Origin: Limonium bicolor
Lineage: Eukaryota; Streptophyta; Magnoliopsida; Caryophyllales; Plumbaginaceae
Direction of reading: 5' to 3'
Assembly (NCBI GenBank): GCA_023374045.1
Contig: CM041778.1
Location: forward strand, 365,650,831 to 365,714,830
DNA length: 64,000 nt
This document shows, in pieces, positions 22,176 through 35,140 of the stretch. Position numbers and translations under genes: made by a program. How positions within the stretch are numbered: position 1 is the stretch's first letter; the number at the start of each line of letters is the position of its first letter. The notes beneath the pieces are model-generated. The model worked only from the letters and a program-made list of their open reading frames with translations. It did not search any database and was not told the origin of the DNA.

Positions 22176-23655
22176 GGTGGTTAAGAAACCTCTTGGCTGC
22201 TATGCTTCTGTGTCTCAAGCCTTGACATAGCCTGAGCGATCCTCTCGTCGACTCTCTGATTAATCCTCTACTCCATCTCAGCCATCTTTCTCAGGTGCTC
22301 CTCGTAGCTAATCATCCTTCCCTGTGCACTTCTGGACCTGGGTACGCCAAATGCCCGGCGGATGCCAACGTGCCCACCAAACCCAATGGCACGACCTGGA
22401 TGATCCTTCTTACTAAGAGCTCGTGTAAGAGGATCATCATTCCTCTGTGAGGTCCAGGTGCCCTGGGTGAGCTGAGAGCTTAATTCACCCTAATACAACA
22501 CACAAATACAGTTATTAGTTTAACATAAGTTCATATACAAATGAAATGAACAGTTCGACTAAAAATGAAATGATATCACTTACCATTTGAGCAATAACTG
22601 CTCTCGTGGCATCATCGTATTGAGGATTTTCGGGAGTAGAGTTCTTTGAAATGTGGATTAACTCCCACACTTTCATTCTTCTGCCACTAGCATCCAATGA
22701 GCCATCCGTGGGCAGATATCCCTTTTGCTCCCATTCTGGTACCCTTTGAGCAATACTTTTTCCACCTAAGTGGTGAGGGTACAGATTCTTCTTAGCATTT
22801 GCTTGTTGTTTTGCACGGAGAGCCTGCATAAATTAATATGATCATGTTTAGTGAAATTTAACATAAAAGACATAAGAAATTAAGAGTTATTTATGTATGT
22901 ATGACAATAAAGTGCACCTGGAACTCCGGTGTGTGACGTGACTCAACAAATTGTACCCATTGCTCTTCGGTGATTCCATCATAAACCTCCCATGGTGGTC
23001 TCTCACCGCCGAAACCATGATCTGGATCATCTGGATCAGGCATCTTGTAGATGAACTTGTCAGCCAACTTATTCTTGTGGTCCCGGAACTGTTTCGACAT
23101 CGATGATAGCACATCCGTTTTAAGTGCGGGATCCACGAGAAACGAGACTACATACATGATCATTCAGTTAGTAAAGTAAACATAAATATTCTATTATTTC
23201 ACAATAGATCATAGTAATAATGTAGAGATTTACCTGGAGACGCTCAAACATAGTATCCTTCAACGATTGAGGCACTTGCTTCCAGGTGTGGTTTATGTTA
23301 CAAAATGTCTTCACCAAATGGCTACCGTAAGCGGTGAAGTCATTCTTCCAGTTTCCATGAGGTTGCTTGAACTGATTGAATTCCACCGGTTTTGTAGGAG
23401 GGCCCTTTAAAGCCTTCAGCCCACGTGTGGCACCTCTCTTCTTTTGCTTTTTTGTTTCTGGTGGGACAATTGGCGGCTCTTCGGTCTGCTGTGAAGGGCC
23501 AGCCTCAGTCTCATCGCGTACAGCTACCTGGTCTTTCTTTTTCTTTCCTCCTCTTGTGACCCGCTTATTTGGTCTACCCTGCTGTGGCTCAGCTTCTCAA
23601 GTCAAGAGAAGATGTCCAACAGGGTCATCCATAGGGTGATCATCCACTGCAAAAA
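22176..23655 (-). pseudogene. CACTA second gene, 5' half: Transposase_24 (Ptta/En/Spm) domain
   Basis: Four exons read on the minus strand. 23655 to about 23240 starts after an acceptor ending TTTTTTGCAG, has a basic Lys/Arg-rich stretch and ends TWKQVPQSLKDTMFERLQ. About 23130-22918 contains FRDHKNKLADKFIY and WEVYDGITEEQWVQFVESRHTPEFQ. 22829-22583 contains ARKQQANAKK-like basic sequence and a GRR..W..IH block. About 22495-22176 contains HVGIRRAFGVPRSRSAQGRM and a region like ISYEEHLRKMAEME. The W..xP..LKDxxF and 'W..F' blocks are characteristic of the plant transposase family PF03004, the TNPA-like second protein of CACTA elements that binds subterminal repeats. In-frame stops occur in the first exon (about 23597, TGA) and near 22188 (TAA). 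The exon runs in frame across the LTR insertion into 12086. Confidence 0.75.
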
Positions 23656-23793
23656 AAAAAAATAATAAAGCATTTTCATCAGATAAAGTCATTATATAAA
23701 TTAACATAAATACTATGAAGCATAACAATAACAGTTAAGATGACATTACAGTCTACATTCTACTAACAACATTACCTGACATGAAAACATAAA

Positions 23794-23926
23794 TCATTTC
23801 ATATTGTCTACCCAAACACCCTCATCATGGTCTGATCGTGTGTAGAGCAAATCGTTTTCGGTAACATCAATCGAATCCAGTAATCCAGTAGGAAACAAGG
23901 ATGTTTCCTCTACCGTTTCATTATCA
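23794..23926 (-). pseudogene. CACTA transposase gene, last coding segment
   Basis: Minus-strand sequence from the duplicated tcgtt continues the reading frame that ends at 30385 on the other side of the LTR insertion. It is acidic, reads through FPTGLLDSIDVTENDLLY and closes with GVWVDNM-K and a TGA at 23794-23796. This matches the usual acidic C-terminus of TNP2-type proteins after DUF4216. The following 140 bp separate it from the second gene. Confidence 0.75.
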
Positions 23927-23931
23927 TCGTT

Positions 23932-26900
23932 TGTAACACCCCTCATAACAATTACGTAATAGTCACTCACGTGAACAGGAAATAAAGGCGTCTCACAGCG
24001 GAAGTGATTACAGTAATAGAACTCACATGGGTGTTACATGCCACCACTCGCCCATACGAGTGATGTAGCAGTACAACATCTTACATAATTAAACATGAAA
24101 ATACAATCCGCAGTGACAACGAGATACCACCTACATTTCTATCTAAGTATCAAAAGCACAACTACTGTGAGCATCTAAACATAATCCAACTCTTACAACC
24201 CCTTTCCGGTGGAATCATTTAATATATAACGAGGTATGAACGATAAATCCAAAATCAACAATGTCCTAACTACCCAATCCCGCACTTCGGCTTCAACGTT
24301 TTCAGCAACCTGCATAATAAGTGTAGTATCAGCGATAGACGCTGAGTATGCCGGATCTGGACCCTATTGGTCACTTGTCATTTTTAACCGTCTTGATATT
24401 AGATGGATTTCATGCTTTGTCATTTTACAGATATGATAAATACTGTAACAACATGCATGATTATAAAATCATTCATCCAATCCAACAGTCATATATGGAT
24501 ATACACATTACTGTCATACATCACACAATACAATGGTATTGAGAACTCATTCATCGTATATTAACATCATCACATAGTACATCACTCGGCCCTCCGGGCC
24601 TTCACATATCTTTTGTTTAGGTTAGCACAGTCACATCATCACATAGTACATCACTCGGCCCTCCGGGCCTTCACATATCGTTTGTTTAGGTTAGCACAGT
24701 CGGGCGTCAGTTAGGACAACCCGAAATATACTCACTTGGACAGTAGTCCCACGTACACACAAAGGTGCTCACTGCCCTGATCATCCGAAGACTCTGGGAC
24801 TTATTCACTTTGCCTTTGTAAAGGCGTCCATTTAGGTGGCCAAGGGCCTGGTGCCAACGGTAGCACACTCCGCCTGACGATCTATCTAGGCTCGATCAGG
24901 ATTTACTAGGGAAAACCCGATACGGGATACCCAAGAGATCTCTACGCGCGACCAGCAGCCAGTGACTGTCTGGATTAAGGTACATCATCACATTCATTCA
25001 CACTCCACTGTTAGCTTTGTTAGTTAGATAGAGTTACAGTTTTGTTATGGAGTACATCACTTAATTTGTTGGCTGCCCTATGGGTCTTACGCATGCCTAG
25101 AATATTCTAGGTAACATTCACTTTGAGTCAAAGCTCTAGAGACCGACAATGTCGTGTCCCGTTCCTAAGTATTTTACTTAGGTTATAATACTACTTGTAA
25201 TACTTAGCGTATTAGTCAGCAACAGTGGTCACAACACACATTTCGCATATGTAGTTATTTTATAAGTCGATCTATAGTCGACGTATATTAGTCCCGTAGG
25301 ACGTTCGTGCATACATAAATAATGCAATGAACATAACTACACATCATACACATACATCACATACATACATCACATACATACATTCACACAAGTTATTTAT
25401 CAAACAAATCCGAGCCCGAGGAATTCCTCAGGACAACCCGGATCAAATCCCTTTACATACCGTACACCGTGGACCAGGGATGCGCAATATGAATCTCTAA
25501 GCTTCTCGAGCGCGCACGTCCGACAGGCGGTCTAACAATACGAAGAATACTAAATGTCAATCCACATGACAATACAATTCGGTATTTCCGAATAACGCCA
25601 GTAACCCCGGTTTACACCCCGAACTTTCAATTGTTAATAGTTAAGGTACCGTTATCTTTAAAAACTCTTTACTCGTAGTATGTATTAATATACAGTTTAC
25701 GAGGACGTCGGTTTTTATTCGAACGTCGTGGCTAACGTTTTTAAACATAGGAATTATATTTCCTATACCATAGTATTTTATAAACGTTACGCCTGATACA
25801 AAATTGTTCATTCTCGTATCATTACTTCAACTGTTACATCGCATGCATGGGTATTGTTATAACCTTTAGTTGCATGCATGGTTACATTTCATATTCTATG
25901 GTTGCATGCGTTCCATGCAGCGTTAATTTATTTTACATAGTATTTTACTATTCCTTAATATACCCTATATTACACAACTTCCCAATTATATAACAACTTG
26001 TATTCCTTCATAACCTTATGACATTATAGTACATATTTATACTTATAAGTTGACATTTATTATCTACAATTATATGGCCTGTAAACCATATTATTTATGC
26101 ATGTCACTTGCGCCAATATTCATACGTGTATACATATACTTTGTTTCCTTAAGGAAATAAGAACTTCTATTATGCACATATTATTCCTTATACAAGGTTT
26201 ATTCAAACCATCCCAAATCATACTTCGACCGTAGTCTTTATGTCATTGTGTACCATACTTCATATCTTCATTCTTAATGTATAATTTACATATGAATGTG
26301 CTAGTAAGGTAGTTTTAATAACTATACTTTTGGCCACTCAATATATTTTTTGTGTTACATTAATCTCGTGATACCATATAGTGTGGTAGTTTTACATGTC
26401 ATTTAACTTTACAACATATAGTTGGCAATTACATATATGTACCGAAAATAATGTATACACATAATACTCTTATAATTCTTTATTCCCTTATTTATCATTA
26501 AACCACAATATCCCCACATAATTTAATACTATGTTATAATTACTTTATTTTATAACATCAAAACATTGTAATAGGATATAACCTATAGTTTTGTAATATT
26601 TCCCTTAAATTGCCGAATAGGCACGTGTTTAATATTTCATCTCCTTTCAAACCCCACACTTTATTATTATTACGATTTCACCACAATTTTTATAACATAC
26701 TTAACTCACCATATTTTATAGCACTTGCCACAAATCTTATAATATTTTTACATAACATATGTTATATCATTCCAAACATTATATATTTATAACATATAGT
26801 TTTTATATGTTATTTCCTTAATATTACCGAACAGCCCATAGTTGTTTGGTATATTTCTTTTCTTATTTACACTTTAACCACGTTTTTATATTATATACTT

Positions 26901-29900
26901 TTAGATGTCACAAAACTCATATTATACTCTGTTATCGATATACCCACTTATATAACTCCAAAAATTCCCAAATTTCATACTTAGGATATAAATCACATAT
27001 TAACCAAACTACACCTCTATTTTTCGGTATTTACATTTTGTACCCCATAAGTTTTATAAATTCAACATTCCACTTATAATGTTAACATAAGTTCATAAAT
27101 TAATTATTTATGAAACTAAATTTGGTCAAAGCTTTTATCTTGGTTAGTGTTGGCCCAATATACACTAGTTTGACCATAGGTTTATGTATTTGCGGTTTTG
27201 ACCACTCTTTCTCAAAAATTACCATTTGACCCCCATATTTTATAAACTCAATAAAATTCATAGAATATCTCTTTCAACATATAGTTTTCGACTTTATTTT
27301 TATTCGGTCTCTAAAATTTATTTAATTTGCAAATCAAATTCCACACACTTACGGTAACATCATTTGGTTTTAAATTCATTTTAAATTCATTTTTAAATTA
27401 GTATAGAAATTAAATTATTTGGCCTAAAATGCTTGGCCATATTGCAATAATTAACATAGAATATAATTACACATAAATGTCATAAAAACTATATTGTTTA
27501 CGGTTAAATATATAATTTTTTTCTTTGATGTTTCCTAAAATCATTTAATTATTTCCTATGACATTATATGTCATCTAACCTTTGTATTATTAACTAAAAA
27601 TGTTATAACACATTATAATACATAGTTTAGTCATTTAAGACCTTGTTTGGTCTCGGTTCACATCACTCCTATTCTAATGTTTTTATAAACCATGTATTTG
27701 ACCCATAATAAATTTTCTTGACCTTATAGGTCTTTAGCACACCAAACTAGTCAACTCAAAAATGTTATTTAACATTTTAATACCTAGTTAAGCTATTTAA
27801 AGCTTTAGTCCCTCACGACATGTACTGAATGAAATCAAATAACATATAGACCTTATCATATATCACATCTAGTATACTTACAATGTTTTCAAGTAATCCA
27901 ACCCAGCCAAAGCTCCAGACAGTACCGACCACTCTCGGTCTGTTTAGTATGCAAGGCTTAACTAGCTTTGGAGTGTTATTTGCATTAACTTCACATGTAC
28001 CCACGGCTGGTATTTAAAGTTTCATATTAGTTTCCACATGAACCAAATTGTTAGCTTGGTTATACACTTCATTTAGGTACTAATATACACCTTGGTATTT
28101 ATATATATTCTTGACTAGTTTTCCCCTTGTTTTGAAGCTGGGTTCAAGGCTTGGTTATGCCTAGTTTCAGCGCATGAACAATATTAGAACTGGTGTTAGG
28201 CTAGTATGTATTCTCGGAAACACATGGAGGAATAAGAGGTGTGAAAAAGGAAAAGGACTTACCGAAGCATGGTCTAACGAGGTTGTTTGCACGGTTTCTG
28301 CTACTACAGGTTTCATGGTATTTGCTCACGATGCTTGGTATAGCAGGGACGTCGCTTGGACTTCTCCACGGCAAGAACCACGTCGGTTCTTCTCTGGTGG
28401 GACGTGCAGCAAGCAAAAGGAGGAGCTCATAACAAGCTGGTCATTCCTCTGGTTTTAGGCGCAAGGAAAAGCAAGAAGGGACCTCAGAACAAGCCATGGA
28501 TTCTACCGGTAGAGCAAGGAAGAAGGTGTGCACGGTTTTGTTTTTCTTACCGCAAGGAATAGATATGTGCTCCTGGTATGGGTATTGTCACCGCATGAAA
28601 CATAGATGTTTGTTTTCTATTTTGAACGTGTAGGAAACAAAAGAAAGTTCAGTGCAAGCTGGGGAACAACGCACATATAACACCGGTAACAGAGGAGTAA
28701 AAGAGATGGGACTTCTCCTTACCGATTTGGTCAAGAGAAGGGATCATTACCTGGGTCTCTCCCTCCTCAACTTGGGTAGTCTCTTCTGGTTCTGTACGTG
28801 GGAAATCGACAGGAGAAGCTCATGTGAAGCTGAGGACTTCTTCTGGGTTTTACGTGACGAAACAAACATAAGCAAGAGTTCAGCACTCCCTCTGTTTTCT
28901 GTACTTGAAGAGGACAAAGAAAGAGCTTGTAGTGCTGGAAAGAAAACTTGGAAACATAATCGGTATGTAGCAGTAGAGTTAGGCTAGAATGTGCTGGATC
29001 TTACTTGGAAAGAGTTACGAAGGCCAGCATTTTTTTGTCTTCTGTTCTCCATCCGAGTAGCAGCAATACTTCAAGCATGATCTTAGGTTGCTTTGCTGGG
29101 TAGAAATGGAGGTTGCTGAGCTCATTGAAGAGAGGGTAATAAGAAGAAGAGAACGGATGTTTGTGAGACAAAAATGCTTACCCAGAGAAGGAGATAGTAG
29201 CCACGGAAATTGAAGGTGATTCACGGTTCTGGAAACAGCATGGAGACGGAATGAAAAGGTTGGTTACCGTGAGTTTGTTACAGCAGAGATTGTACCTGGA
29301 TATGTTCCTCCACAAGCTGGGCATCCCCTCTGGTCTGTTTACGTGAAGGAATCAGCAAAGTACTCGAGGCGTGTTTGGAATATCACCGGCAACGAGGAAG
29401 GGAAACAGTGGGCATGTATTTTCCTTGTTCGTCAGTGAAGAGAACGAAGTTGCATCCGCAGATTCTGCGCCCCTTGTTAGTCATGTGCAGAGAGGGAAAA
29501 AGAGACGGTGGGGCATGTATGTTCCTGGTTCTCCATCGTGAAGAGGAATAAAAAGAAGTAAGGAACATGTATGTTCTGTTCGATACATTGTAGAGAATGA
29601 AGAAAGCGTGACTGGTGGAGGAGAATGGGTATATTTCTTTGAGTCGAAACAATTACCCACTGCAAGCGGTAGTAGACACGGAGAATGGTTTTTCTCCTGG
29701 TCTTGAAGCTACAGGGAAGAGATATCGTGAGTAGTTCACGATCCTGGAGCAGCATGAAGGATACTGCAGTGTGTTCGCTTCTGCATCGACAAGGAGAACA
29801 CGGTGTGTCTCTGTAACTGAGCATGGTCCTCGGTTCTGTATTTGGAGCAGCAAGCATCGAGGAGATGCTCTCGGTTATGGAGCAGAGCATGGAAAGAAAG

Positions 29901-30379
29901 AAAAGGAAAGCTCACTTAGAGGGAGATGACAGCGGCACTGAGTTGGAAGGAAAAGAGAATCGGTATGGTAGATAACAGGTATGTCGGTGAGAGTATGGTG
30001 CATCTTTTCTAGTTGTTTTTGGGAGGCTTCCCAAATCTGAAAAGAAAATCACTGTCGGACAAGTTGTGTTGTACTAGTGCAGTAGGTAGAACTAGTTGAT
30101 TATTGGTCATGATATAGATTAACATTGTACAGGTCATAATAGCACTCATATTTGTGTGTGTGATTCGGTGGTGCAGGTGGATGAAGTGTGCAGATCGAAC
30201 GTACTGGACAGGGTACTAGTTCAGTATAGAACAAGTGAGTAACTTTGCTACTCATAATAATTCGTTGCAGTTTATTACTGAATTCGAACATAGCTCAATA
30301 TAATGTACACATTATTATTTAGGCCATACTTTAATTGGTTATATGTCCAATCCATATTTAATTAAGTAGGGGTGTTTCA
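23932..30379 (-). mobile_element. Long solo LTR of a Tekay-like family (6.4 kb)
   Basis: Ends are TGTAACACCCC (left) and GGGGTGTTTCA (right), with the perfect 5-bp duplication tcgtt at 23927-23931 and 30380-30384. The family resembles the LTRs at 12092 and 56587 at its ends but is more diverged and about 2.4 kb longer. No gag-pol is recognisable. It contains a 69-bp tandem duplication (24564-24701), a very AT-rich core (25800-27900) and a GC-richer segment (28150-30000) with several short unassigned frames. It interrupts the transposase C-terminal exon. The extra length could be an unresolved nested insertion or a longer LTR subfamily. Confidence 0.85.
24564..24701. repeat. 69-bp tandem duplication
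   Basis: Two near-identical units start acatcatcacatagtac at 24564 and 24633 and include the palindromic cggccctccgggcc. Confidence 0.88.
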
Positions 30380-30384
30380 TCGTT

Positions 30385-31263
30385 ATCCTCATTCTCATTT
30401 TCGATTACAACCGGCCTTCTTCCTAGAAGAACAACATACCATCTACAGTCTTTCGGATCCTCAACATACCACACTTGTTCGCAATCCTTTCCCAGAACAA
30501 ATTGATCATCCGTATAACCGGCACGTGAAAGATCAACCAAGGTAAGCCCTCCATCATTTTGGTACCCGCGTCGATTGTCCACCCATTTGCACCGGAACAA
30601 CAGAAAGGAATCAATGTCGTAGTCTAGTTCCCAAATGTCCTCGATGACACCATAATACCAACTAGAGTTATTAACTGGTTGAGATCGGTTACCGCTGTGG
30701 TACTCAGTGGCAGCAGCTTCAATTTTTACCCCACTATTCGGGTGTATCGATTTGGCATATTGGCGTGCAATGTAGTATGTATACCCACTAATATCATACC
30801 CCTCAAATGATGTAATATTAGTTTCAGGTCCGATTGCCAAACATCTGATCTCTTCACTTACAGCTTCTGGATCTGATGATGCTAATGTCAACACATGATC
30901 TTTGAACCATTGGATAAAAACTCGGTTTTGTTCCTTTGTCAGCCAAATGTGGGCTTTCAAAGGATTTTGATGCCTTAACTCAACCATATGGGTTTCGAAA
31001 TAAGGTTCAACAACCTCAAGATGTTGTAAGACAAACAAATGTGCTTGATGAATAAGTTGACGCGAAACTTGCACGATCTTTCTACCAATGACACCTTTAC
31101 CTTTAAACCTGCCATAGTGTCGTGGTTTTGGGATACCAATAGACTCTGCCTCACTCAAATAATTGGTCACAAATTCCGTGACTTCCTCAGTCACTGTTGC
31201 TTCAACAATGCTCCCCTCTGGTCGATACCTATTCTTCATTCTACTTTTCAGAATACCCATGTA
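30385..31263 (-). pseudogene. CACTA transposase gene: DUF4216 segment
   Basis: An open stretch of about 295 residues. It begins near MGILKSRMKNRYRPEGSI, carries EIRCLAIGPE and the DUF4216 signature YYGVIEDIWELDYDIDSFLLFRCKWVD...GLTLVDLS, then VWYVEDPKDCRWYVVL, and ends in an acidic tail cut by the LTR insertion at 30379. The join to the preceding DUF4218 segment needs one extra base near 31265 (one T short in a TT), so the frame is broken there in this sequence. Confidence 0.85.
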
Positions 31264-32071
31264 CGTTCAAAAGGGTACATGTACCGTAAGTATACCGGAC
31301 CACAGAACTGTATCTCTCGAACGATGTGCACAATTAGATGCACCATTATGTCAAAGAAAGATGGTGGGAAATACATCTCAAGTTGACATAATGTGACAAC
31401 AATTTCACATTGTAGATCATCTAGAGAGGTTACGTCAATTGCCTTGGAGCAAACAGTATTGAAAAAGAAACATAACCGAGTTAAAGCATTTTTGACATCA
31501 GATGGCAATATCCCTCGAATTACGACCGGAAGAAGATGTAACATCGGTACATGATAATCGTGAGATTTCATGCCTAAAAGTTTTAAATCCTTCATCGATA
31601 CAATGTTCTTCCAGTTTGAAGAGTACCCAGACGGTACTTTTACCGAGTGCAGACATTTGCAGAAACTAATCTTTTCAGCCTTTGAGAGCGTGTAGCATGC
31701 AGGAGGTAGGTATATTCATTTCCCATTCTCTTGTGGGTGTAACTCCTTTCGTATACCCATGGTTTGCATGTCCTTTCTGACTTTCAATCCGTCTTTTGTT
31801 TTGCCGGGTATATTGAGTAAAGTCCCACTCACTGCCTCACCAACGTTCTTCACAATGTGCATGATGTCTAAGCAGTGTCTCACAGGAAGATGGCGCCAAT
31901 AAGGTAGATCCCAAAAGATAGAACACTTTTTCCAAATGTTTTTCGCCGGTTTTGATGTGTTTCCAAATACATTTGTAATGTCCTTAACCTTTCATACACT
32001 TCCTCAGAGCTCAGAGGTAAACAAGCCACACGAGTTTCGGCTTGACCATTGAACAACTTTCTCTTCGTTAC
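31248..32071 (-). pseudogene. CACTA transposase gene: end of TNP2 domain and DUF4218
   Basis: Read on the minus strand, this part contains KKCSIFWDLPYWRHLPVRHC and LDIMHIVKNVGEAVSGTLLN, both conserved in TNP2 transposases. The DUF4218 blocks follow: MKSHDYHVPMLHLLPV, ALTRLCFFFN and MYFPPSFFDIMVHLIVH, ending GPVYLRYMYPFER. A frameshift lies near 31996 (GG where the frame needs GGG) and a TGA at 31716-31718. Apart from these the sequence is well conserved. Confidence 0.85.
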
Positions 32072-33260
32072 TCAATAAGGGTGATCTTCGGGGAGAAGAC
32101 CTCGATGACACATATAAACATTCTTCCCACAATGTTTTAAACGGTCCGAACAAGTGTCTTCCTCGCATATGGGACATGCAAATGTTCCTTTAACCGTGTA
32201 ACCGGACAAGTTGCCATACGCAGGGAAGTCATTGACGGTACTGAACAACAAAGCCTTGAGCGTGAAATTCTCTCTTGCATAAGCATCATATACCACGGTC
32301 CCCTCATTCCACAATAGCTTCAGATCATCTATCAGAGGGGTAAGATACACATCAATGCTATTACCTGGCTGCTTGGGACCAGATATCAGGAGAGATAACA
32401 TGATGTACTTTCGTTTCATACTCAACCATGAGGGCAAATTGTAGATCACTAGCAGAACAGGCCATGTAGTGTGTTGACTACTCAACGTGTCGTACGGATT
32501 CATTCCATCAGTACATAACCCAAGCCTCAGATTCCTATCTTCATGTCCGAAATGTTCTTTGTACCGTCTGTTGATGTTTCTCCACTGAGGTCCATCTGAT
32601 GGATGTCTTAATTTCTCATCATTCTTTCTACCCTCCGCATGCCATCGTAAGTTCTTTGCATCTTTCGGATTCGCAAACAACCGTTTGAATCTGGGTATAA
32701 TCGGCAAATACCAAAGTAGTTTTGTTGGAGGGTTTTTTTCTGAATGGAGGAGTAATCACCATCTTTATGCTTATACCGGGACAACGAACATTTCGGGCAA
32801 TTGTTCAGATGTTCGTATTCACCCCTGTACAACACACAGTTGTTTGGACACGCGTGAATTTTTTTGTACTCTACTCCCATTGGACACACCCATTTCTTTT
32901 CCTCATAGGTGGTGGTAGGGAGACCGTTCTCATCCGGTAGCATATCATGAATCAGCTCGAGGAATGCCGTGAAACCTTTGTCACTCAATCCATATCTTCC
33001 TTTCAGGTTGAACAAATTCAATATAGCTGTCAATTTCGTGTACTTAGTGCACGTAGGATACAACACCGTCTTGGATGTGTCCAACAACCTTTGATACTCA
33101 TCCGGCTGGTCGACAAAATTATCCTCAACGTTATCAAGCATCTCGTCCATTTGATCATCATGATAAGTCGAATCACTGTCAACATTGACTCCGGAAGTGC
33201 TTGGGAGTTCTGACTCGTTAGTAGTATTGAATGTCTGCTCGGTTCTAGAGTTACACCGAT
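32072..33260 (-). pseudogene. CACTA transposase gene: TNP2 core
   Basis: TNP2 is the catalytic transposase of CACTA elements, acting in the nucleus on the terminal repeats. Visible blocks in order are the acidic linker after the transposase-associated domain, a Cys-rich stretch KIHACPNNCVLYRGEYEHLNNCPKC, LPIIPRFKRLFANPKDAKNLRWH, LGLCTDGMNPYDTLSSQHTTWPVLL and YNLPSW, then LLISGPKQPGNSIDVYLTPL, and VNDFPAYGNLSGYTVKGTFACPIC. The frame shifts at a run of seven A (about 32733; eight would keep it) and stops at a TGA at 32072-32074, just after LPEDHPY, where the family has Arg. The start is in the exon at 35403; an LTR inserted at 33266 separates the two but keeps the reading frame if removed. Confidence 0.9.
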
Positions 33261-34269
33261 CGTGATGTTGGGTAAAAACCTAACGGCAAGTATACCGGTC
33301 GATTATAGCAAGTTTTCCTAGAAGTGTCCCTCCAGGTTATCGAATCCAAGGGAGGCAGCGTTTTAGTTCAATTAATATTTAAGAACAAACTAATAAAATA
33401 ACTCAAGTAACAGGGGGGTTTTGTTTGTTGAATTACTAGGTAGAGAAACAAAATGTAAATAAGAACAAGGGTAGTAAATGCAAGAGCAATAATGAGCAAA
33501 ATAATGATATTTCTGAATTAATGAGAAGGAAAAATTCCGGTTTACTACTCCTCATAATTCTTTGGTTCCTTTCTTGATGTGTTCACCAAAATTTAGATTA
33601 AAATCCCAGATCTGAAATATTCCACGTTCGGTCTCCCGCTCGGTGGAATCTAATTAACAGCTAATAAATCTTAACTCTCGTTACAAATTTACTAATTGTT
33701 AACAGCTTTAGGAATAATCCAGTTTAATGATCAGTTAATATCTTAGAGGAATTACCGTCTCTAAATTAACCGGTGCTGTTCCTGTTGTCTATTATCTACC
33801 GCAGTTCTCACTTATAAGCAGATAAACTGATAAAATCCAGTAATTGGCCAAATCACAAGATTTATAAAAATAAATAAGGAACAACACTTTAATCTGTTAA
33901 AATGGTAAATCACATAGATAATGGAACCTTGAATTTGGATTACATAGCAAACCGAAATTTATAAAAACTACTCAGCCATGGAAATGAAAATACTGTAAAA
34001 ATATGTAAATAACATTAAAGAGAAAGAGAAGAAGGAACTCGATTTAAGACTCTTCAGTGGAGTCTCGGTGTGTGATCAGTGCTTTCTTCTGCTCCTTCTC
34101 CAGGAAATGGTGGAGTCTCCAGCTGCTTGTGTACTCCAGATTTATGTGGACGTGTGAATGGTGTTTTATGAAATGAATGATATGAAGCGTGATATTTGAA
34201 ATGGAGATGGATGGAGTTGTGGTATTTTGCTCTCCAGTATTGTGTGTGTAAAATGAATGAGATTGAGTC

Positions 34270-34279
34270 CTATTTATAG
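34270..34279 (-). promoter_or_regulatory. TATA box of the solo LTR
   Basis: CTATAAATAG on the minus strand, identical to the box at 3121-3130 in a different LTR. Confidence 0.55.
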
Positions 34280-34560
34280 GACTGGTCTGTGGAATACGTA
34301 ACAGGAGCAACAAGGTGGTGGACAGTAGTGCTGGAGTTTGTAAGTGGAATGGTGGGTCTGTTACGTGAGTGTTTTGCTGGATTTAGGGAGATGATTAGAT
34401 TAGTGGAGGGATGATTGGATAGTAGCAGTGGAAGGGACAAACAAATAAGGCTGGAAAGGAAGTACGCTGGATGATGGAGATATGGGGCGGTGTAGTTTAA
34501 TATGAAGAGAATAGAATTCTCTTTTTGTTTGCGGCGCTACAGACGTCTGATTCAGTAGTA

Positions 34561-34886
34561 TGGTCCGGGACTTAAGTTTTGTATGAAGTCCCGGACCGTA
34601 GCATTGAAATGGATCGAGAGTTGCTCTGCTTTGTGGTTCGGGACTTAAGGTTTGTATAAAGTCCCGGACCATGGTGTGGAAACAGGTCGAGAATTCTTTC
34701 ATTGTGTGGTCCGGGACTTAGGCCATGTATAAGGTCCCGGACCATGCTTGAAATCAATGGAGAGATACGCCTCATTGTGGTCCGGGACTTAGGCAGTGTA
34801 TTAAGTCCCGGACCATGCCTGAATTTAAGTCGAGGGTTGAGTCAATTGTGGTCCGGGACTTAAGTTATGCAACAAGTCCCGGACCA
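34561..34886. repeat. Hairpin array in the Athila-like solo LTR, 71-73 bp period
   Basis: Five modules start at 34561, 34634, 34707, 34778 and 34849. Each has arm TGGTCCGGGACTTA, a loop of about 10 nt and inverse arm TAAGTCCCGGACCA, giving a hairpin of about 38 nt with a 12-14 bp stem, followed by a spacer of about 35 nt. Stems are better conserved than loops and spacers. Confidence 0.9.
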
Positions 34887-35140
34887 TATCTGAATTTAGG
34901 TCGAGAGATGACTTTCCTGACTCCATTTAGCTTGTTTGAAAAACTATGGTCTCCAACAATGATATGAACATGTTTCTTTTGAGATCAAATACCTGAAAAA
35001 GCACATAAAAGCCATAAAAGAAGACAATTGCAGCAAGAGACATAAAAACACTTAAAAGACAGGAATTTAGCAGTAAATAGCAACGAATCCGGTATCAAAA
35101 GACCATGCAGAAATAGGTAAATTCCTGACTTATCACGTGA

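Larger units (their letters stand above)
33266..35135 (-). mobile_element. Solo LTR of an Athila-like family (1.87 kb)
   Basis: It starts TGTTGGGTAAAAACC and ends GACTTATCA, flanked by the perfect 5-bp duplication cgtga (33261-33265 and 35136-35140). Ends and overall organisation match the LTRs at 14461 and 18605, but the sequence between is different, so it is a distinct related family in the same minus orientation. It has a TATA box (34270-34279) and, upstream of it in element sense, a five-module hairpin array (34561-34886). It lies in an exon of the transposase gene; removing it with one duplication copy joins the two parts in frame. Confidence 0.92.

Noticed and set aside
28174..29890. 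Cluster of short frames in the long solo LTR
   Set aside because: Frames overlap on both strands, lack domains and have no consistent exon pattern; kept only as a segment of unknown origin.
34561..34886. CRISPR array
   Set aside because: The regular spacing of palindromes resembles one, but this is a plant LTR, the spacers are related to each other, and no cas genes exist.
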